42,348 nucleotides of DNA from an uncultured bacterium (GCA_913050645.1 CAJXAG010000002.1:1-42348), one strand, 5' to 3'; shown: positions 15,660 to 23,602, counted from the stretch's first letter. Notes: a model not told the origin generated them from the letters alone. Program-made: numbers and translations.

Positions 15660-15743
15660 AGGGACGAGTTGATCTGGAGCCCCTCCACGATCTCTCCACA
15701 GATTGTGGACGGACTCCAGGTCGACTCAAACTATCGAAACCTT

Positions 15744-16178
15744 ATGTTGATTGGTGAACACAAACATACGTTGGATCCTAAGAAACGGCTGTCCATGCCG
15801 TCCAAGTGGCGGAAGGAACTTGGGAAAAAACTTGTGGTCACACGAGGTCTCGATAACTGTCTCTTTGTATATCCATTGAAGCAGTGGCAAGTGATAACTG
15901 AAAAAGTTGCTCAGTTGCCACTGGGTCAATCGGATACAAGAAGCTTCAACCGATTCTTCCTTTCGGGAGCAGTTGAAGTGGAAGTAGATAGCGTTGGACG
16001 TATTCTGGTTCCAGATTTTTTAAAGGAATTTGCGAAGCTCGACAGCAAAGTTGTGCTTGCAGGTATCCATGATCGTGTAGAAATCTGGGATGAACATAAA
16101 TGGGAGGAATACAAACAACGTATTGAAGGTCAGGCTGATGCTTTGGCAGAGAAGCTTGGCGACATAGGTGTGCTCTAA
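15744..16178 (+). CDS. mraZ: Transcriptional regulator MraZ
   Basis: 144 residues from ATG 15744. Two SpoVT-AbrB-like halves are visible: EHKHTLDPKKRLSMPSKWR...VVTRGLDNCLFVYP (about 5-50) and a second half with VEVEVDSVGRILVPDFLKEFA (about 80-100). This is the MraZ fold, which forms rings that bind repeated boxes in the promoter of the division cluster. Upstream codons in the same frame back to 15570 lie in the operator and leader hairpins, so the later ATG is preferred. It heads mraZ-rsmH-ftsL-ftsI, and its promoter carries suitable repeats. Confidence 0.93.
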   Translation: MLIGEHKHTLDPKKRLSMPSKWRKELGKKLVVTRGLDNCLFVYPLKQWQVITEKVAQLPLGQSDTRSFNRFFLSGAVEVEVDSVGRILVPDFLKEFAKLDSKVVLAGIHDRVEIWDEHKWEEYKQRIEGQADALAEKLGDIGVL

Positions 16179-16223
16179 AAACTCGATGGCTTCGAGAGAG
16201 ACACTACAGACACCGCGTAAAAA

Positions 16224-17135
16224 ATGCATTCGCGTATGCGACACGTGACCGTCTTAGCAAAAGAAGCAACCGATATGCTGAACCTCGGGAAAGGTTCTGT
16301 GGTTGTTGACTGCACGCTAGGAGCAGGTGGTCATGCAGAGCAAATCCTTAGTGTGATAGGAGATAGCGGTACCTATATAGGTATCGACGCAGACAAGACT
16401 GCCATAGAGGCAGCAACGTACCTCAAAACTCAGTATGGATCTACGATCCATCTTATACATGGAAATTTCCGAAACATTTCGGAAATACTCCAAGAACTTA
16501 ATATACCTTCAGTTGATGCTGTGCTTGCTGACCTTGGTTGGCGCATGGAACAGTTCGACGGTAGCTCAGGAGAGAAGCGCGGTTTTTCCTTCAAGGAAGA
16601 CGAACCGCTTCATATGACCTTTGGAACCCCAAAGGACTATCCATTTACTGCACAGGACATCATTAACGAATGGGACGCAGAAGATATCGCTAACGTACTT
16701 TTCGGTTACGGTGAAGAGCATTTCTCGCGCCGTATCGCAAAAGCGATTGTGAAAGCGCGGCAGGAAGTTCCAGTAACCTCGTCAATGCAGCTTGCAGACA
16801 TTGTGAGTGATTCAGTGCCCGCGCCATATCGACGTAGGCGTACCCATCCTGCAACGAAGACCTTTCAGGCGCTACGTATCGCAGTCAATGATGAGTTCGA
16901 CGCCCTTAACGATTTGTTGCGTGACGGCTTTAACGCGCTGCAATCGAAAGGTCGCATGGCGATTATTACGTTCCACTCACTTGAAGACCGTATCGTTAAA
17001 CAAACATTCAAAGCGTATGTGCGCGATGAGCAAGGTGTATTGGTACATAAGAAACCAATGGCTCCTTCAGAAGAAGAACAGAAAAAAAATCCACGAAGTC
17101 GTAGCGCAATGCTACGCACGATAGAAAAAACATGA
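16224..17135 (+). CDS. rsmH: 16S rRNA (cytosine-1402-N4) methyltransferase RsmH
   Basis: 303 residues. The SAM-binding motif VVDCTLGAGGHAEQIL follows the HVTVLAKEATDML start; DAVLADLGWRMEQFD, a variant of the family DLGVSS motif, RRRTHPATKTFQALRIAVNDE and ITFHSLEDRIVKQTF are all family hallmarks. Met1 or Met5 (16236) could be the start; no Shine-Dalgarno sequence decides. It ends in ATGA overlapping the ftsL-like gene, and its TGA stop shows that TGA is a stop codon in this organism. Confidence 0.95.
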   Translation: MHSRMRHVTVLAKEATDMLNLGKGSVVVDCTLGAGGHAEQILSVIGDSGTYIGIDADKTAIEAATYLKTQYGSTIHLIHGNFRNISEILQELNIPSVDAVLADLGWRMEQFDGSSGEKRGFSFKEDEPLHMTFGTPKDYPFTAQDIINEWDAEDIANVLFGYGEEHFSRRIAKAIVKARQEVPVTSSMQLADIVSDSVPAPYRRRRTHPATKTFQALRIAVNDEFDALNDLLRDGFNALQSKGRMAIITFHSLEDRIVKQTFKAYVRDEQGVLVHKKPMAPSEEEQKKNPRSRSAMLRTIEKT

Positions 17136-17449
17136 TACGACTGAACCTACAACAGAAGACAGAACAGAAAATTTGCATTGCACTTGCAACAGTTTTGCTT
17201 GGCATGTTTATTTCGTACATTTATTTAGTGAGCGCATCGATTGTGCATGTAGTGATTCGAACTGAACTTAATCAAGAAATCCAGCAAGTCAGTTCTGAAA
17301 TTAGTTTGCTTGAAAGCGAATATATCGCAGCGCAGCATCAAGTGAGCCAGAGCATTGCATCACTGCAGGGATATACAGAAAACTCACGAAAAATTTTTAT
17401 AGATAGATCAGCACCGAGTTTGGTGTATTCCGGAGATACAAATCGCTAG
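17132..17449 (+). CDS. ftsL: FtsL-like division protein
   Basis: 105 residues: short cytoplasmic part, one membrane helix (about residues 15-42), then a heptad-rich coiled coil (about 45-90) and a short tail. It starts in the ATGA overlap with rsmH and lies just before ftsI, the standard place of ftsL. Sequence identity within this family is always low, so the call rests on topology and position. FtsL joins FtsB and FtsQ-type proteins to activate septal wall synthesis. Confidence 0.7.
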   Translation: MIRLNLQQKTEQKICIALATVLLGMFISYIYLVSASIVHVVIRTELNQEIQQVSSEISLLESEYIAAQHQVSQSIASLQGYTENSRKIFIDRSAPSLVYSGDTNR

Positions 17450-17469
17450 CGTGCGTAAGGTGTTTTTCG

Positions 17470-17475
17470 TACAAT
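17470..17475 (+). promoter_or_regulatory. -10-like box before ftsI
   Basis: TACAAT at 17470-17475, expected start about 17482, 6 nt before the ATG at 17488. It could give a separate short-leader ftsI message inside the cluster. No clear -35. Confidence 0.4.
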
Positions 17476-17487
17476 GGTAGGGACACT

Positions 17488-19212
17488 ATGAAAAGCGTTC
17501 GACAAAGTGCAGTTATCCGTATTCGCATTATAACGGGATTGGTGCTTTTTTTGTCTTTGATACTGATAGGACGTCTGTATCAGATTCAGATAGTGCAACA
17601 TGATCTTTTTTATAATCGCGCCCAGCAGCAGTACGTGTATACAGTACAAGATCTGTACACACGCGGCGATATTTATTTTTCTACAAAGAGTGACGAACAA
17701 GTTTCTGCAGCAACCATTTTGCGTGGCTATTTATTGTCGATTGACCCGTCACGTATAGAAGATGTGGAAGGAACATATGCGGCTCTCAATAGCGTCTACC
17801 CATTGGATCAGGATCTTTTCTTGTTGCGCGTAGGAAAGAAAGAGCGGACATACTATGAGATTGCACAAGAGCTGTCGGAAGATGAGGCTGATGCGATAGC
17901 AGCGCTTGGTCTGACGGGAGTTCAGCTGTATCGTGATCAATGGCGATATTATCCTGGAGATGACCTTGCTGCGCGATCAATCGGTTTTGTGGGACGTACA
18001 GAAAACTCCAATACGCTTACTGGTCGCTACGGTCTTGAACGATACTACGAAGAAGTGCTCAGTAGGGAAGATTCACGAATGTCAATAAATCTTTTTGCAG
18101 AAATATTTACCAACCTCGGAAGTATTATTTTTGATAATACAGAGTCGCGCACAGGAGATATAGTAACTACTATTGAACCAACTGTTGCACGCATGCTTGA
18201 CCGCGAACTGCAAAAAACACAAGAGGAGTGGGGTAGTGCGTTTACCGGCGGTATTATCATCAATCCAAAGACAGGAGCTATTTACGCAATGAACGTTGTG
18301 CCTACGTTCGATCTAAATCATCGTACTGGTGCGACTATTGAAGATTTCAAAAATCCGCTCGTGGAAGACGTATATGAAATGGGGTCGATCATTAAGCCGT
18401 TAACAGTTGCAGCTGGTTTGGACAGCGGTGCGATTGTACCTGAGTCTGTTTATGATGATCCTGGATGTGTTGAGCTCAACGAGTTTACCTTTTGTAATTA
18501 TGATGGTAGAAGTCGTGGGGTAGTACCAATGCAAGAGATTCTCAATCAATCATTGAATACAGGAGTGGCGTTTATCGTCGATACAATGGGTAAGAACAAG
18601 TTTCGGGAATATTTCAAAGCGTTGAAACTTGGAAGTGAAACTGGTATTGACTTACCGAATGAAACCTATGGCCTGGTGGCAAACCTTGACTCGCCGCGTG
18701 ATATTGAATACGCAACCGCGTCGTTTGGGCAGGGTATTGCGCTCACTCCGATTGCTACAGTGCGTGCCCTGTCGACACTTGGCAATGGTGGAAAGCTCGT
18801 AACACCACATATTGTGAAGCGTATTGAGTATCAAGATGGATCAAGTAAAGATGTTTTGTTTCCAGAGGGAGATCAAGTATTCACAGAAGATACGAGTACC
18901 ACTATTTCGCGTATGCTCACCACCGTGGTGGATGACGCACTCCGCAATGGAAAGGTAAAGCTTGATAATTATAGTATTGCAGCGAAAACTGGTACGGCAC
19001 AGATTGCTGACCGTGAGAATGGAGGGTACTATGAAGACAAGTTCTTACACTCGTTCTTCGGATATTTTCCATCATATGACCCTGAGTTTTTAGTTTTCTT
19101 GTATACTGTTGAGCCGAAACAGGTTCGCTATGCGTCTGAAACACTGACCGATCCGTTTATGGAGATTACGAAATTCCTGATCAACTACTATAATGTCCCG
19201 CCGGATAGATAA
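17488..19212 (+). CDS. ftsI: Septal penicillin-binding protein (FtsI/PBP3 type)
   Basis: 574 residues. One N-terminal membrane helix (about 10-32), a dimerisation region, and a transpeptidase domain with S300-I-I-K303, S355-L-N357 and K500-T-G502. All three active-site motifs are intact. The C-terminus ends soon after the transpeptidase domain with no PASTA repeats. It cross-links septal peptidoglycan with the FtsL partner. Its stop codon overlaps the left arm of a long imperfect inverted repeat. Confidence 0.92.
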   Translation: MKSVRQSAVIRIRIITGLVLFLSLILIGRLYQIQIVQHDLFYNRAQQQYVYTVQDLYTRGDIYFSTKSDEQVSAATILRGYLLSIDPSRIEDVEGTYAALNSVYPLDQDLFLLRVGKKERTYYEIAQELSEDEADAIAALGLTGVQLYRDQWRYYPGDDLAARSIGFVGRTENSNTLTGRYGLERYYEEVLSREDSRMSINLFAEIFTNLGSIIFDNTESRTGDIVTTIEPTVARMLDRELQKTQEEWGSAFTGGIIINPKTGAIYAMNVVPTFDLNHRTGATIEDFKNPLVEDVYEMGSIIKPLTVAAGLDSGAIVPESVYDDPGCVELNEFTFCNYDGRSRGVVPMQEILNQSLNTGVAFIVDTMGKNKFREYFKALKLGSETGIDLPNETYGLVANLDSPRDIEYATASFGQGIALTPIATVRALSTLGNGGKLVTPHIVKRIEYQDGSSKDVLFPEGDQVFTEDTSTTISRMLTTVVDDALRNGKVKLDNYSIAAKTGTAQIADRENGGYYEDKFLHSFFGYFPSYDPEFLVFLYTVEPKQVRYASETLTDPFMEITKFLINYYNVPPDR

Positions 19213-19336
19213 AAGTTTGTGATATGGAGCCATCTGCTTTGTTACGCTTCGGTAAAATGTTGTTCACCGTATACCTGATACGTCTCACAACATTTTCCTT
19301 GCGTGCCTCGCATATGACACCATCTGACAAACTTTT
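19211..19336. repeat. Nested long inverted repeat between ftsI and murF
   Basis: Outer arms AAAAGTTTGT (19211-19220) and ACAAACTTTT (19327-19336) are perfect, as are inner arms AAAATGTTGT (19254-19263) and ACAACATTTT (19287-19296); the sequence between also pairs in part. This makes a single imperfect hairpin of 126 nt, which may end the ftsI transcript or be a palindromic repeat element. Confidence 0.6.
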
Positions 19337-19369
19337 AAGTTACAGAAAGAGATTTTGATAAAATGCTAG

Positions 19370-19375
19370 GATAAT
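19370..19375 (+). promoter_or_regulatory. -10 box of murF
   Basis: GATAAT at 19370-19375 puts the expected start at about 19382, one base before the ATG at 19383, a leaderless arrangement. -35 not clear. Confidence 0.5.
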
Positions 19376-19382
19376 CACTGAA

Positions 19383-20675
19383 ATGAAAGAACTATTTAAG
19401 AAAACAATTGTCGCCATCCTCACCTTTGAAGCAAAGGTGCTTTTACGACGTAAGAAACCAAAGATTATTGCAGTTACTGGAAGTGTTGGAAAGACCTCCA
19501 TCAAAGACGCTATCTACACCGCAATCAAAGACCAAGTGCATGCACGTAAGAGTCAAAAGAGCTTTAACTCTGACATTGGTGTTGCGCTATCAGTGCTCGG
19601 CTTAGACAATGCTTGGAATAATCCAGTTTTGTGGCTGAAGAATATTCTCGACGGTGCCTTCTCAGCCTTTTTCGCTCGAGAGTACCCTGAAGTGCTCGTG
19701 TTGGAAATGGGTGTTGATCGTCCTGGTGACATGGAAGCACTTACACAATGGATCAAGCCAGACGTGGTGGTCCTCACCCGACTACCTGACGTGCCGGTAC
19801 ACGTGGAGTACTTTGATTCACCCGAGGAAGTGATTGCAGAAAAGATGCAGCTGGTGCATGCACTGAAGGATGACGGAGTGTTTATATACAACAACGACGA
19901 CGAAAAAATACGACAGGAAGCAGAAGGGGTGCGACAGCAGTCGTTTGGATACAGTCGCTACTCGACCTCACACTTCATGATTGCGGGCGACGTGGTGTGC
20001 TACGATGACGCAGGGAAGCCAACAGGGATGCTCAGTACACTCACACACGTAGAGCAAACCGCGACGATGACTGTTGAGGGTTCACTTGGGGTACATCATG
20101 CATACAACTATGCTGCAGCAGTGGCGGTCGCACACGTGCTGGGGATTGCACTGACCGACGCAGTAGAAAGCCTCAAGGCACATAAGCCAACACCCGGACG
20201 TATGCGGCTCATTGAGGGGAAGCAAGGGAGTACGATTATCGATGACACCTATAACTCCTCGCCGGTAGCGGTAGAGCAGGCGCTGCAGACGCTGAAGGAG
20301 GTTGCATGCAAAGGAAAGAAGATTGCGGTACTTGGCGATATGCTTGAGCTTGGGCGCTTCTCAACACGGGAACATGAGCGCATGGGTGCGTTGGTTGCTG
20401 ATAGTGCTGATATGCTCGTGACGCTCGGTGTGCGTTCACGGAAGATTGCGGAGGGTGCACTTGAGCACGGCATGAGTGAGAAAGTTATCTTGCAGTATGA
20501 AGATGTCCACCGTGCCGCCAAGGAGTTACAAGAAAAAGTAGCGAAAAGTGATGTGGTACTGGTGAAAGCATCACAAAGCATTCGTGCAGAACGCATCGTG
20601 AAGGCGCTCATGGCGCATCCAGAAGAAGCAGAAACACTACTCGTGCGTCAAAGCAGCACGTGGCTCAAAAAGTAA
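19383..20675 (+). CDS. murF: MurF-type Mur ligase lacking the N-terminal domain
   Basis: 430 residues. The ATP P-loop GSVGKTS is at residues 33-39, followed by SFNSDIGVALSVLGL, VLEMGVDRPGDME and the central FIYNNDDE segment; the C-terminal domain has TIIDDTYNSSPVAV and VLGDMLELG. These are MurF features. In canonical MurF the P-loop is near residue 107, after a domain that binds the UDP-MurNAc-peptide; here only a short basic and hydrophobic stretch precedes it. It probably adds D-Ala-D-Ala (or another piece) to the wall precursor, but the missing domain leaves the exact substrate open. It has its own promoter and terminator. Confidence 0.82.
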   Translation: MKELFKKTIVAILTFEAKVLLRRKKPKIIAVTGSVGKTSIKDAIYTAIKDQVHARKSQKSFNSDIGVALSVLGLDNAWNNPVLWLKNILDGAFSAFFAREYPEVLVLEMGVDRPGDMEALTQWIKPDVVVLTRLPDVPVHVEYFDSPEEVIAEKMQLVHALKDDGVFIYNNDDEKIRQEAEGVRQQSFGYSRYSTSHFMIAGDVVCYDDAGKPTGMLSTLTHVEQTATMTVEGSLGVHHAYNYAAAVAVAHVLGIALTDAVESLKAHKPTPGRMRLIEGKQGSTIIDDTYNSSPVAVEQALQTLKEVACKGKKIAVLGDMLELGRFSTREHERMGALVADSADMLVTLGVRSRKIAEGALEHGMSEKVILQYEDVHRAAKELQEKVAKSDVVLVKASQSIRAERIVKALMAHPEEAETLLVRQSSTWLKK

Positions 20676-20689
20676 CAGAGAACAATAAG

Positions 20690-20723
20690 AAAACCGCCTA
20701 AGCTATCGCAAGGGCGGTTTTTG
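20690..20723. terminator. Terminator after murF, probably bidirectional
   Basis: AAAACCGCC pairs with GGCGGTTTTT across a loop of about 12 nt. It lies between convergent murF and the minus-strand unknown gene. Confidence 0.8.
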
Positions 20724-20725
20724 TT

Positions 20726-21265
20726 TTATGCGTGCCCGTACTGCTCAATGGCTGCACGTTCAAACGCGTCTTCGGCAGAAGCGTGGGACACTAAACAAAT
20801 GATCCCGTCCTTTTCTGTCACTTCACCTTCTTTGAGTTCACCTGCAACCTCAAGGAATGCAGGGAAGTACTGTGTGAAGAGTTCTTCCATGCGAGCCATG
20901 AGACCCTCAATACTTACGCGTTCCAAAGGTCGATCATCGTCATGATCGCAAGGAAGTTTGAAAATCAGAAATCCAGCATCCAAGTCGTGCGTCATTGAAC
21001 CATACTCAAGCCGTTTGTTCACAAGATTGAGTAGGCGAAGTACCTCCAATTCAGAAAACCTCTTCGGCGCATATTCACGTGTGCAAGAGAAGAGTGTTCC
21101 TCCAGCATTATGTGCAGCATGCGTGTGGTAGTGACCATAAGCATCTTGATGTTGAATGGTAACCATCTCTTCATTGTGACGACTGTGCGGCCATTCATGT
21201 TCTTGCGCAATCATTTCAACGATGTCGACAGGTTCCATATATTCACTTGTTTCCATGAAGGACAT
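20726..21265 (-). CDS. Hypothetical His/Glu-rich protein with strong SD
   Basis: 179 residues. The N-terminal 60 residues contain many His (HEWPHSRH, HQDAYGHYHTHAAH), which could bind metal, followed by a Cys and a helical section. No family recognised and no signal peptide. GGGAGG lies 6 nt before the ATG, a strong Shine-Dalgarno sequence like those of the other small unknown genes here. A second Met at residue 4 is possible. It sits between murF and tRNA-Glu on the opposite strand. Confidence 0.7.
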   Translation of the reverse strand: MSFMETSEYMEPVDIVEMIAQEHEWPHSRHNEEMVTIQHQDAYGHYHTHAAHNAGGTLFSCTREYAPKRFSELEVLRLLNLVNKRLEYGSMTHDLDAGFLIFKLPCDHDDDRPLERVSIEGLMARMEELFTQYFPAFLEVAGELKEGEVTEKDGIICLVSHASAEDAFERAAIEQYGHA

Positions 21266-21396
21266 GATCTGCCTCCCTTTTGAAGAACCGTTTAGTTATT
21301 TTTACTCTGGAACACACCTTTACACAAGGGGAAAGCGGGCACAGCAACACTTTTCTTTCTTTGTACAATTTGGTATAACTATGACCACTCAAACGC

Positions 21397-21468
21397 GGTC
21401 CCATCGTCTAACGGCTAGGACACATGGTTCTCATCCATGAAATCGGGGTTCGATTCCCCGTGGGATCA
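21397..21468 (+). tRNA. tRNA-Glu (anticodon CTC)
   Basis: 72-nt cloverleaf. The acceptor stem GGTCCCA (21397-21403) pairs with TGGGATC (21461-21467) with one G-T pair; anticodon stem CATGG/CCATG holds the loop TTCTCAT with anticodon CTC; the T-arm is CGGGG-TTCGATT-CCCCG. CCA is not encoded. The 3' end is repeated nearby in direct and inverted form, typical of integration targets. Confidence 0.95.
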
Positions 21469-21475
21469 CTTGACA

Positions 21476-21519
21476 AATAGTAAAAACCATTGGGTTATAA
21501 CCCAATGGTTTTTACTATT
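21476..21519. terminator. 44-nt perfect palindrome, probable tRNA terminator
   Basis: Arms of 22 nt centred at 21497/21498, with GGTTTTTACT in the right arm. It lies 7 nt after the tRNA and can stop transcription from either side. Confidence 0.75.
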
Positions 21520-21536
21520 GTGCACGTACGTGCACA
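21519..21536. repeat. 18-nt perfect palindrome
   Basis: TGTGCACGTACGTGCACA is its own reverse complement and directly follows the 44-nt palindrome. It could be an operator or a recombination core; nothing in the sequence decides. Confidence 0.6.
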
Positions 21537-21540
21537 TCAA

Positions 21541-21793
21541 GTGATCCCACGAGCAACCTGCTGGGAGCTGGTTGCGCGGGGATCGAAAAGCTTTTGAGGT
21601 AGATTGGGAGTGAAACGAACCAATGTATCCAAAAGGTATACTGCTCCCGTAGGGAGAGATTCCTCGTGGTCATCTCTTTCGAGTCCTTACAGGACCTGTT
21701 CAGGTTGTCGCTGTTTTGGTTTGCATTCGTTCCAAAACAACAGGCAACCTTCTGAAACAGTGTAGTGACACTGTTTCAGCCCCGTGGGATCAC
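21541..21793 (+). ncRNA. Candidate structured RNA or recombination site next to tRNA-Glu
   Basis: No convincing protein is encoded. GTGATCCCACG (21541-21551) pairs with CGTGGGATCAC (21783-21793), closing the region. Inside, by eye: GCAACC/GGTTGC (21553, 21570), ATTGG/CCAAT (21603, 21620), GTATCC/GGTATAC (21625, 21635), CTCCC/GGGAG (21644, 21652), GTCCT/AGGAC (21683, 21691), GGTTG+TGTTTTGG with CCAAAACA+CAACC (21703-21749), and a 12-bp stem (21752-21763/21768-21779). I do not recognise tmRNA, RNase P, SRP, 6S or a group I/II intron in it. Strand of transcription is assumed, not shown. Confidence 0.5.
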
Positions 21794-21851
21794 AAAATTC
21801 ACGAGATGAAGCTCCGGGCGTCCGCGATAAGGCGACGGCTGGAGTCAACAA

Positions 21852-21876
21852 AAAGCATCACAAGATGTGATGCTTT
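21852..21876 (+). terminator. Terminator-like hairpin after the structured region
   Basis: AAAGCATCAC (21852-21861) and GTGATGCTTT (21867-21876) form a 10-bp stem, followed by CCCC rather than T. A further hairpin (CTCC...GGAG, about 21811-21844) precedes it. Confidence 0.5.
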
Positions 21877-21916
21877 CCCCAGACAACTCAATCATTTGTT
21901 AGTAATTAAGTTTGAG

Positions 21917-22144
21917 CTACCACTTCAATCTGTAGCCAGGTTTGTTACGGCTTATAAAGGAATTTAGACCATCGCCATTTATGGCTAGGACTTTCATGTG
22001 TTCAACATTCGAAGATCCTGCACTAGAATATGTATATTCGTAGTGCTGACAACTTCCAGATTTGAACTTCACTGTGATGCTGTCGCATTCAATCGCGAAA
22101 GCTTCCACGTTTGAATCGTGATCAATATCGGCATATATCTGCAT
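21917..22144 (-). CDS. Small KTSC-like protein
   Basis: 75 residues from the ATG at 22144 (complement). SNVEAFAIECDSITVKFKSG, then YEYTYSSAGSSN and MKVLAINGDGLNSFISR, resembles KTSC-domain small proteins, which are of unknown or RNA-related role. Twelve upstream codons are possible, but MQIYADID is the more natural start and a TATACT lies just before it. The gene is AT-rich and lies in the accessory island on the strand opposite to the CBASS genes. The call is from memory of the family. Confidence 0.6.
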   Translation of the reverse strand: MQIYADIDHDSNVEAFAIECDSITVKFKSGSCQHYEYTYSSAGSSNVEHMKVLAINGDGLNSFISRNKPGYRLKW

Positions 22145-22180
22145 AGTCAGTATATTCGTTATTGATTGAGTCGGTATCAC

Positions 22181-22691
22181 TAAACACCGTCGTATTGACG
22201 TAGATTCAGCTCTACAAAATCACACCCTTGTAGCAAGATTTTTCTAGTACACATATCGGCCTGAAGTGGAAGTGGAGTAACCTTCTCCAGGAGTCCATGC
22301 GATAAGCACAAGTATAACAAATGGGTATTTATCCAGATTTTGGACGTGGTATTGGCTTTTTAAGTGAAAAAGAGAGATTCCAAAACATATATATCAAAAA
22401 ATAGGCACATATAATGCCGTATTTTAAAGGAATTCCACTTCCACTTCTTACGTATGAGTATATACCCATAGGTAAAAATAAAAAATGAAATATGGGGATA
22501 AGTACCTTTTTGCTGTGGATAAGTTGCAAGAAAAATGAGTTACGCAACATGAATAGAGGTCTGTACATATATTAAAGAAGTCTCTGTCTTGGTTTGACTT
22601 CTGTACCATGGCATTACAAAAGTAAAGGTTTAGGCCTCAAATTGTCCTTAGATCATAACGCAACTATTGCGCAGTTGTAATTTTCGGAGTA
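22181..22691. other. AT-rich gene-poor stretch
   Basis: No convincing gene. A perfect 14-bp inverted repeat GAAGTGGAAGTGGA (22263-22276) / TCCACTTCCACTTC (22434-22447) encloses 157 nt. A 79-codon minus-strand frame (22329-22568) is hydrophobic but has no start signal. Confidence 0.5.
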
Positions 22692-22719
22692 TTGTCTGAG
22701 TTGAGTTAATTAATACCAT
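22692..22719 (+). promoter_or_regulatory. Probable promoter of the CBASS operon
   Basis: TTGTCT (22692-22697), 16-nt spacer, TACCAT (22714-22719). Expected start about 22726, one base before the ATG at 22727. Confidence 0.45.
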
Positions 22720-22726
22720 AAATATA

Positions 22727-23602
22727 ATGCCAAGAACATTAGAACAGGGATTTGGTGATTTCCATTCAAAATTAAAGTTGGTTAAAACCGAATCTGAAGC
22801 TGTTAAAAGCCATAGATCTTCAATTGAGACCTGCCTCAAGAATAATTTTGGCATGAATCGTTTCTTCCGCACTGGTTCAATTGGTAATGGTACTAATGTG
22901 AATGGATTCAGTGATACTGATTATTTTGCAGGGATACACAGAGAGAATCTGAGAGATAATTCGGCAACTACACTTAGGCAGGTAAAGGAAGTGCTCGAAA
23001 ATAGATTTTCGACAACGGCAGGAATACGAGTCGATAGTCCAGCTGTGGTAATTCCATTTGGCACAAGTGCGTCTGAAACAACAGAAATCATACCCGCTGA
23101 TTACTTGAGAACTACAAGTGGTGTAAATATATACGATATCCCAGACGGTAAAGGTGGCTGGATGCAGGCAAGTCCAAAAGCCCATAAGGATTATGTGACA
23201 GATATAAATGCAAAACTCAGCTATAAAGTGAAGCCCCTTATTAGGTTTGTGAAGGCTTGGAAGTTTTATAACAATGTTCCAGTTTCGTCATTCTATTTGG
23301 AAATGAGAGTCGCAAAATTCGCTTCATCTGAAACCTCAATAGCATACTCTATAGATTTGAGAAGTATCTTCAAGCATTTGGTCGATATAGATCTAGCTGC
23401 AATGAATAACCCTGCTGGAATTCCAGGTTCAACCCAGGCATGTAGATCTGCTGCTGCCAAAGTTGAAGCTATGTCAAAACTAAATACAGCTTTACGAAGA
23501 GCGAACAATGCACGAGATTGTGAATCAAGCGGGAATATTAAAGATGCATTTTACTGGTGGAATTTATTATTTGATCACAACTTTACTTCTTACTACTATT
23601 AA
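22727..23602 (+). CDS. CD-NTase (cGAS/DncV-like nucleotidyltransferase) of a CBASS system
   Basis: 291 residues. The nucleotidyltransferase core shows G50-S51 and the metal-binding D63-T-D65 (FSDTDYF), with a likely third acidic residue at E120 in TTEIIPAD, where most relatives have Asp. A C-terminal helical part (HKDYVTDIN..KPLIRFVKAWKFYN....SSFYLEM) matches the OAS-like domain of CD-NTases. Such enzymes make cyclic nucleotide alarms on phage infection. The next gene, 2 nt downstream, encodes a four-helix membrane protein fitting a CBASS effector. The gene is AT-rich and uses AGA for many Arg codons, unlike the CGN-rich neighbours, so horizontal gain is likely. Type of nucleotide product cannot be read from sequence. 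Confidence 0.85.
   Translation: MPRTLEQGFGDFHSKLKLVKTESEAVKSHRSSIETCLKNNFGMNRFFRTGSIGNGTNVNGFSDTDYFAGIHRENLRDNSATTLRQVKEVLENRFSTTAGIRVDSPAVVIPFGTSASETTEIIPADYLRTTSGVNIYDIPDGKGGWMQASPKAHKDYVTDINAKLSYKVKPLIRFVKAWKFYNNVPVSSFYLEMRVAKFASSETSIAYSIDLRSIFKHLVDIDLAAMNNPAGIPGSTQACRSAAAKVEAMSKLNTALRRANNARDCESSGNIKDAFYWWNLLFDHNFTSYYY

Larger units (their letters stand above)
21456..21793. repeat. 14-bp direct repeat of the tRNA-Glu 3' end
   Basis: CCCCGTGGGATCAC occurs at 21456-21469 (end of tRNA-Glu) and exactly again at 21780-21793; an inverted copy AAGTGATCCCACG is at 21539-21551. Direct repeats of a tRNA 3' end are what integrase-mediated insertion leaves. No integrase gene is in the window. Confidence 0.6.

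Noticed and set aside
15570..15743. N-terminal extension of MraZ by 58 codons
   Set aside because: The extension covers operator repeats, the -10 box and leader hairpins, and MraZ normally starts at MLIGE-like sequence.
21541..21793. tmRNA, RNase P RNA, SRP RNA or group I/II intron
   Set aside because: No tag frame ending in ALAA, no RNase P core motifs, no SRP domain IV motif, no domain V hairpin; the neighbouring tRNA-Glu is intact.
21716..21967. 83-codon frame across the structured segment
   Set aside because: It runs through the 12-bp hairpin, the tRNA-end repeat and the KTSC-like gene's antisense, with no start signal.
22329..22568. 79-codon hydrophobic minus-strand frame
   Set aside because: AT-rich DNA readily gives Phe/Leu/Ile-rich translations; no SD or -10 box at the right place, and it crosses an arm of an inverted repeat.
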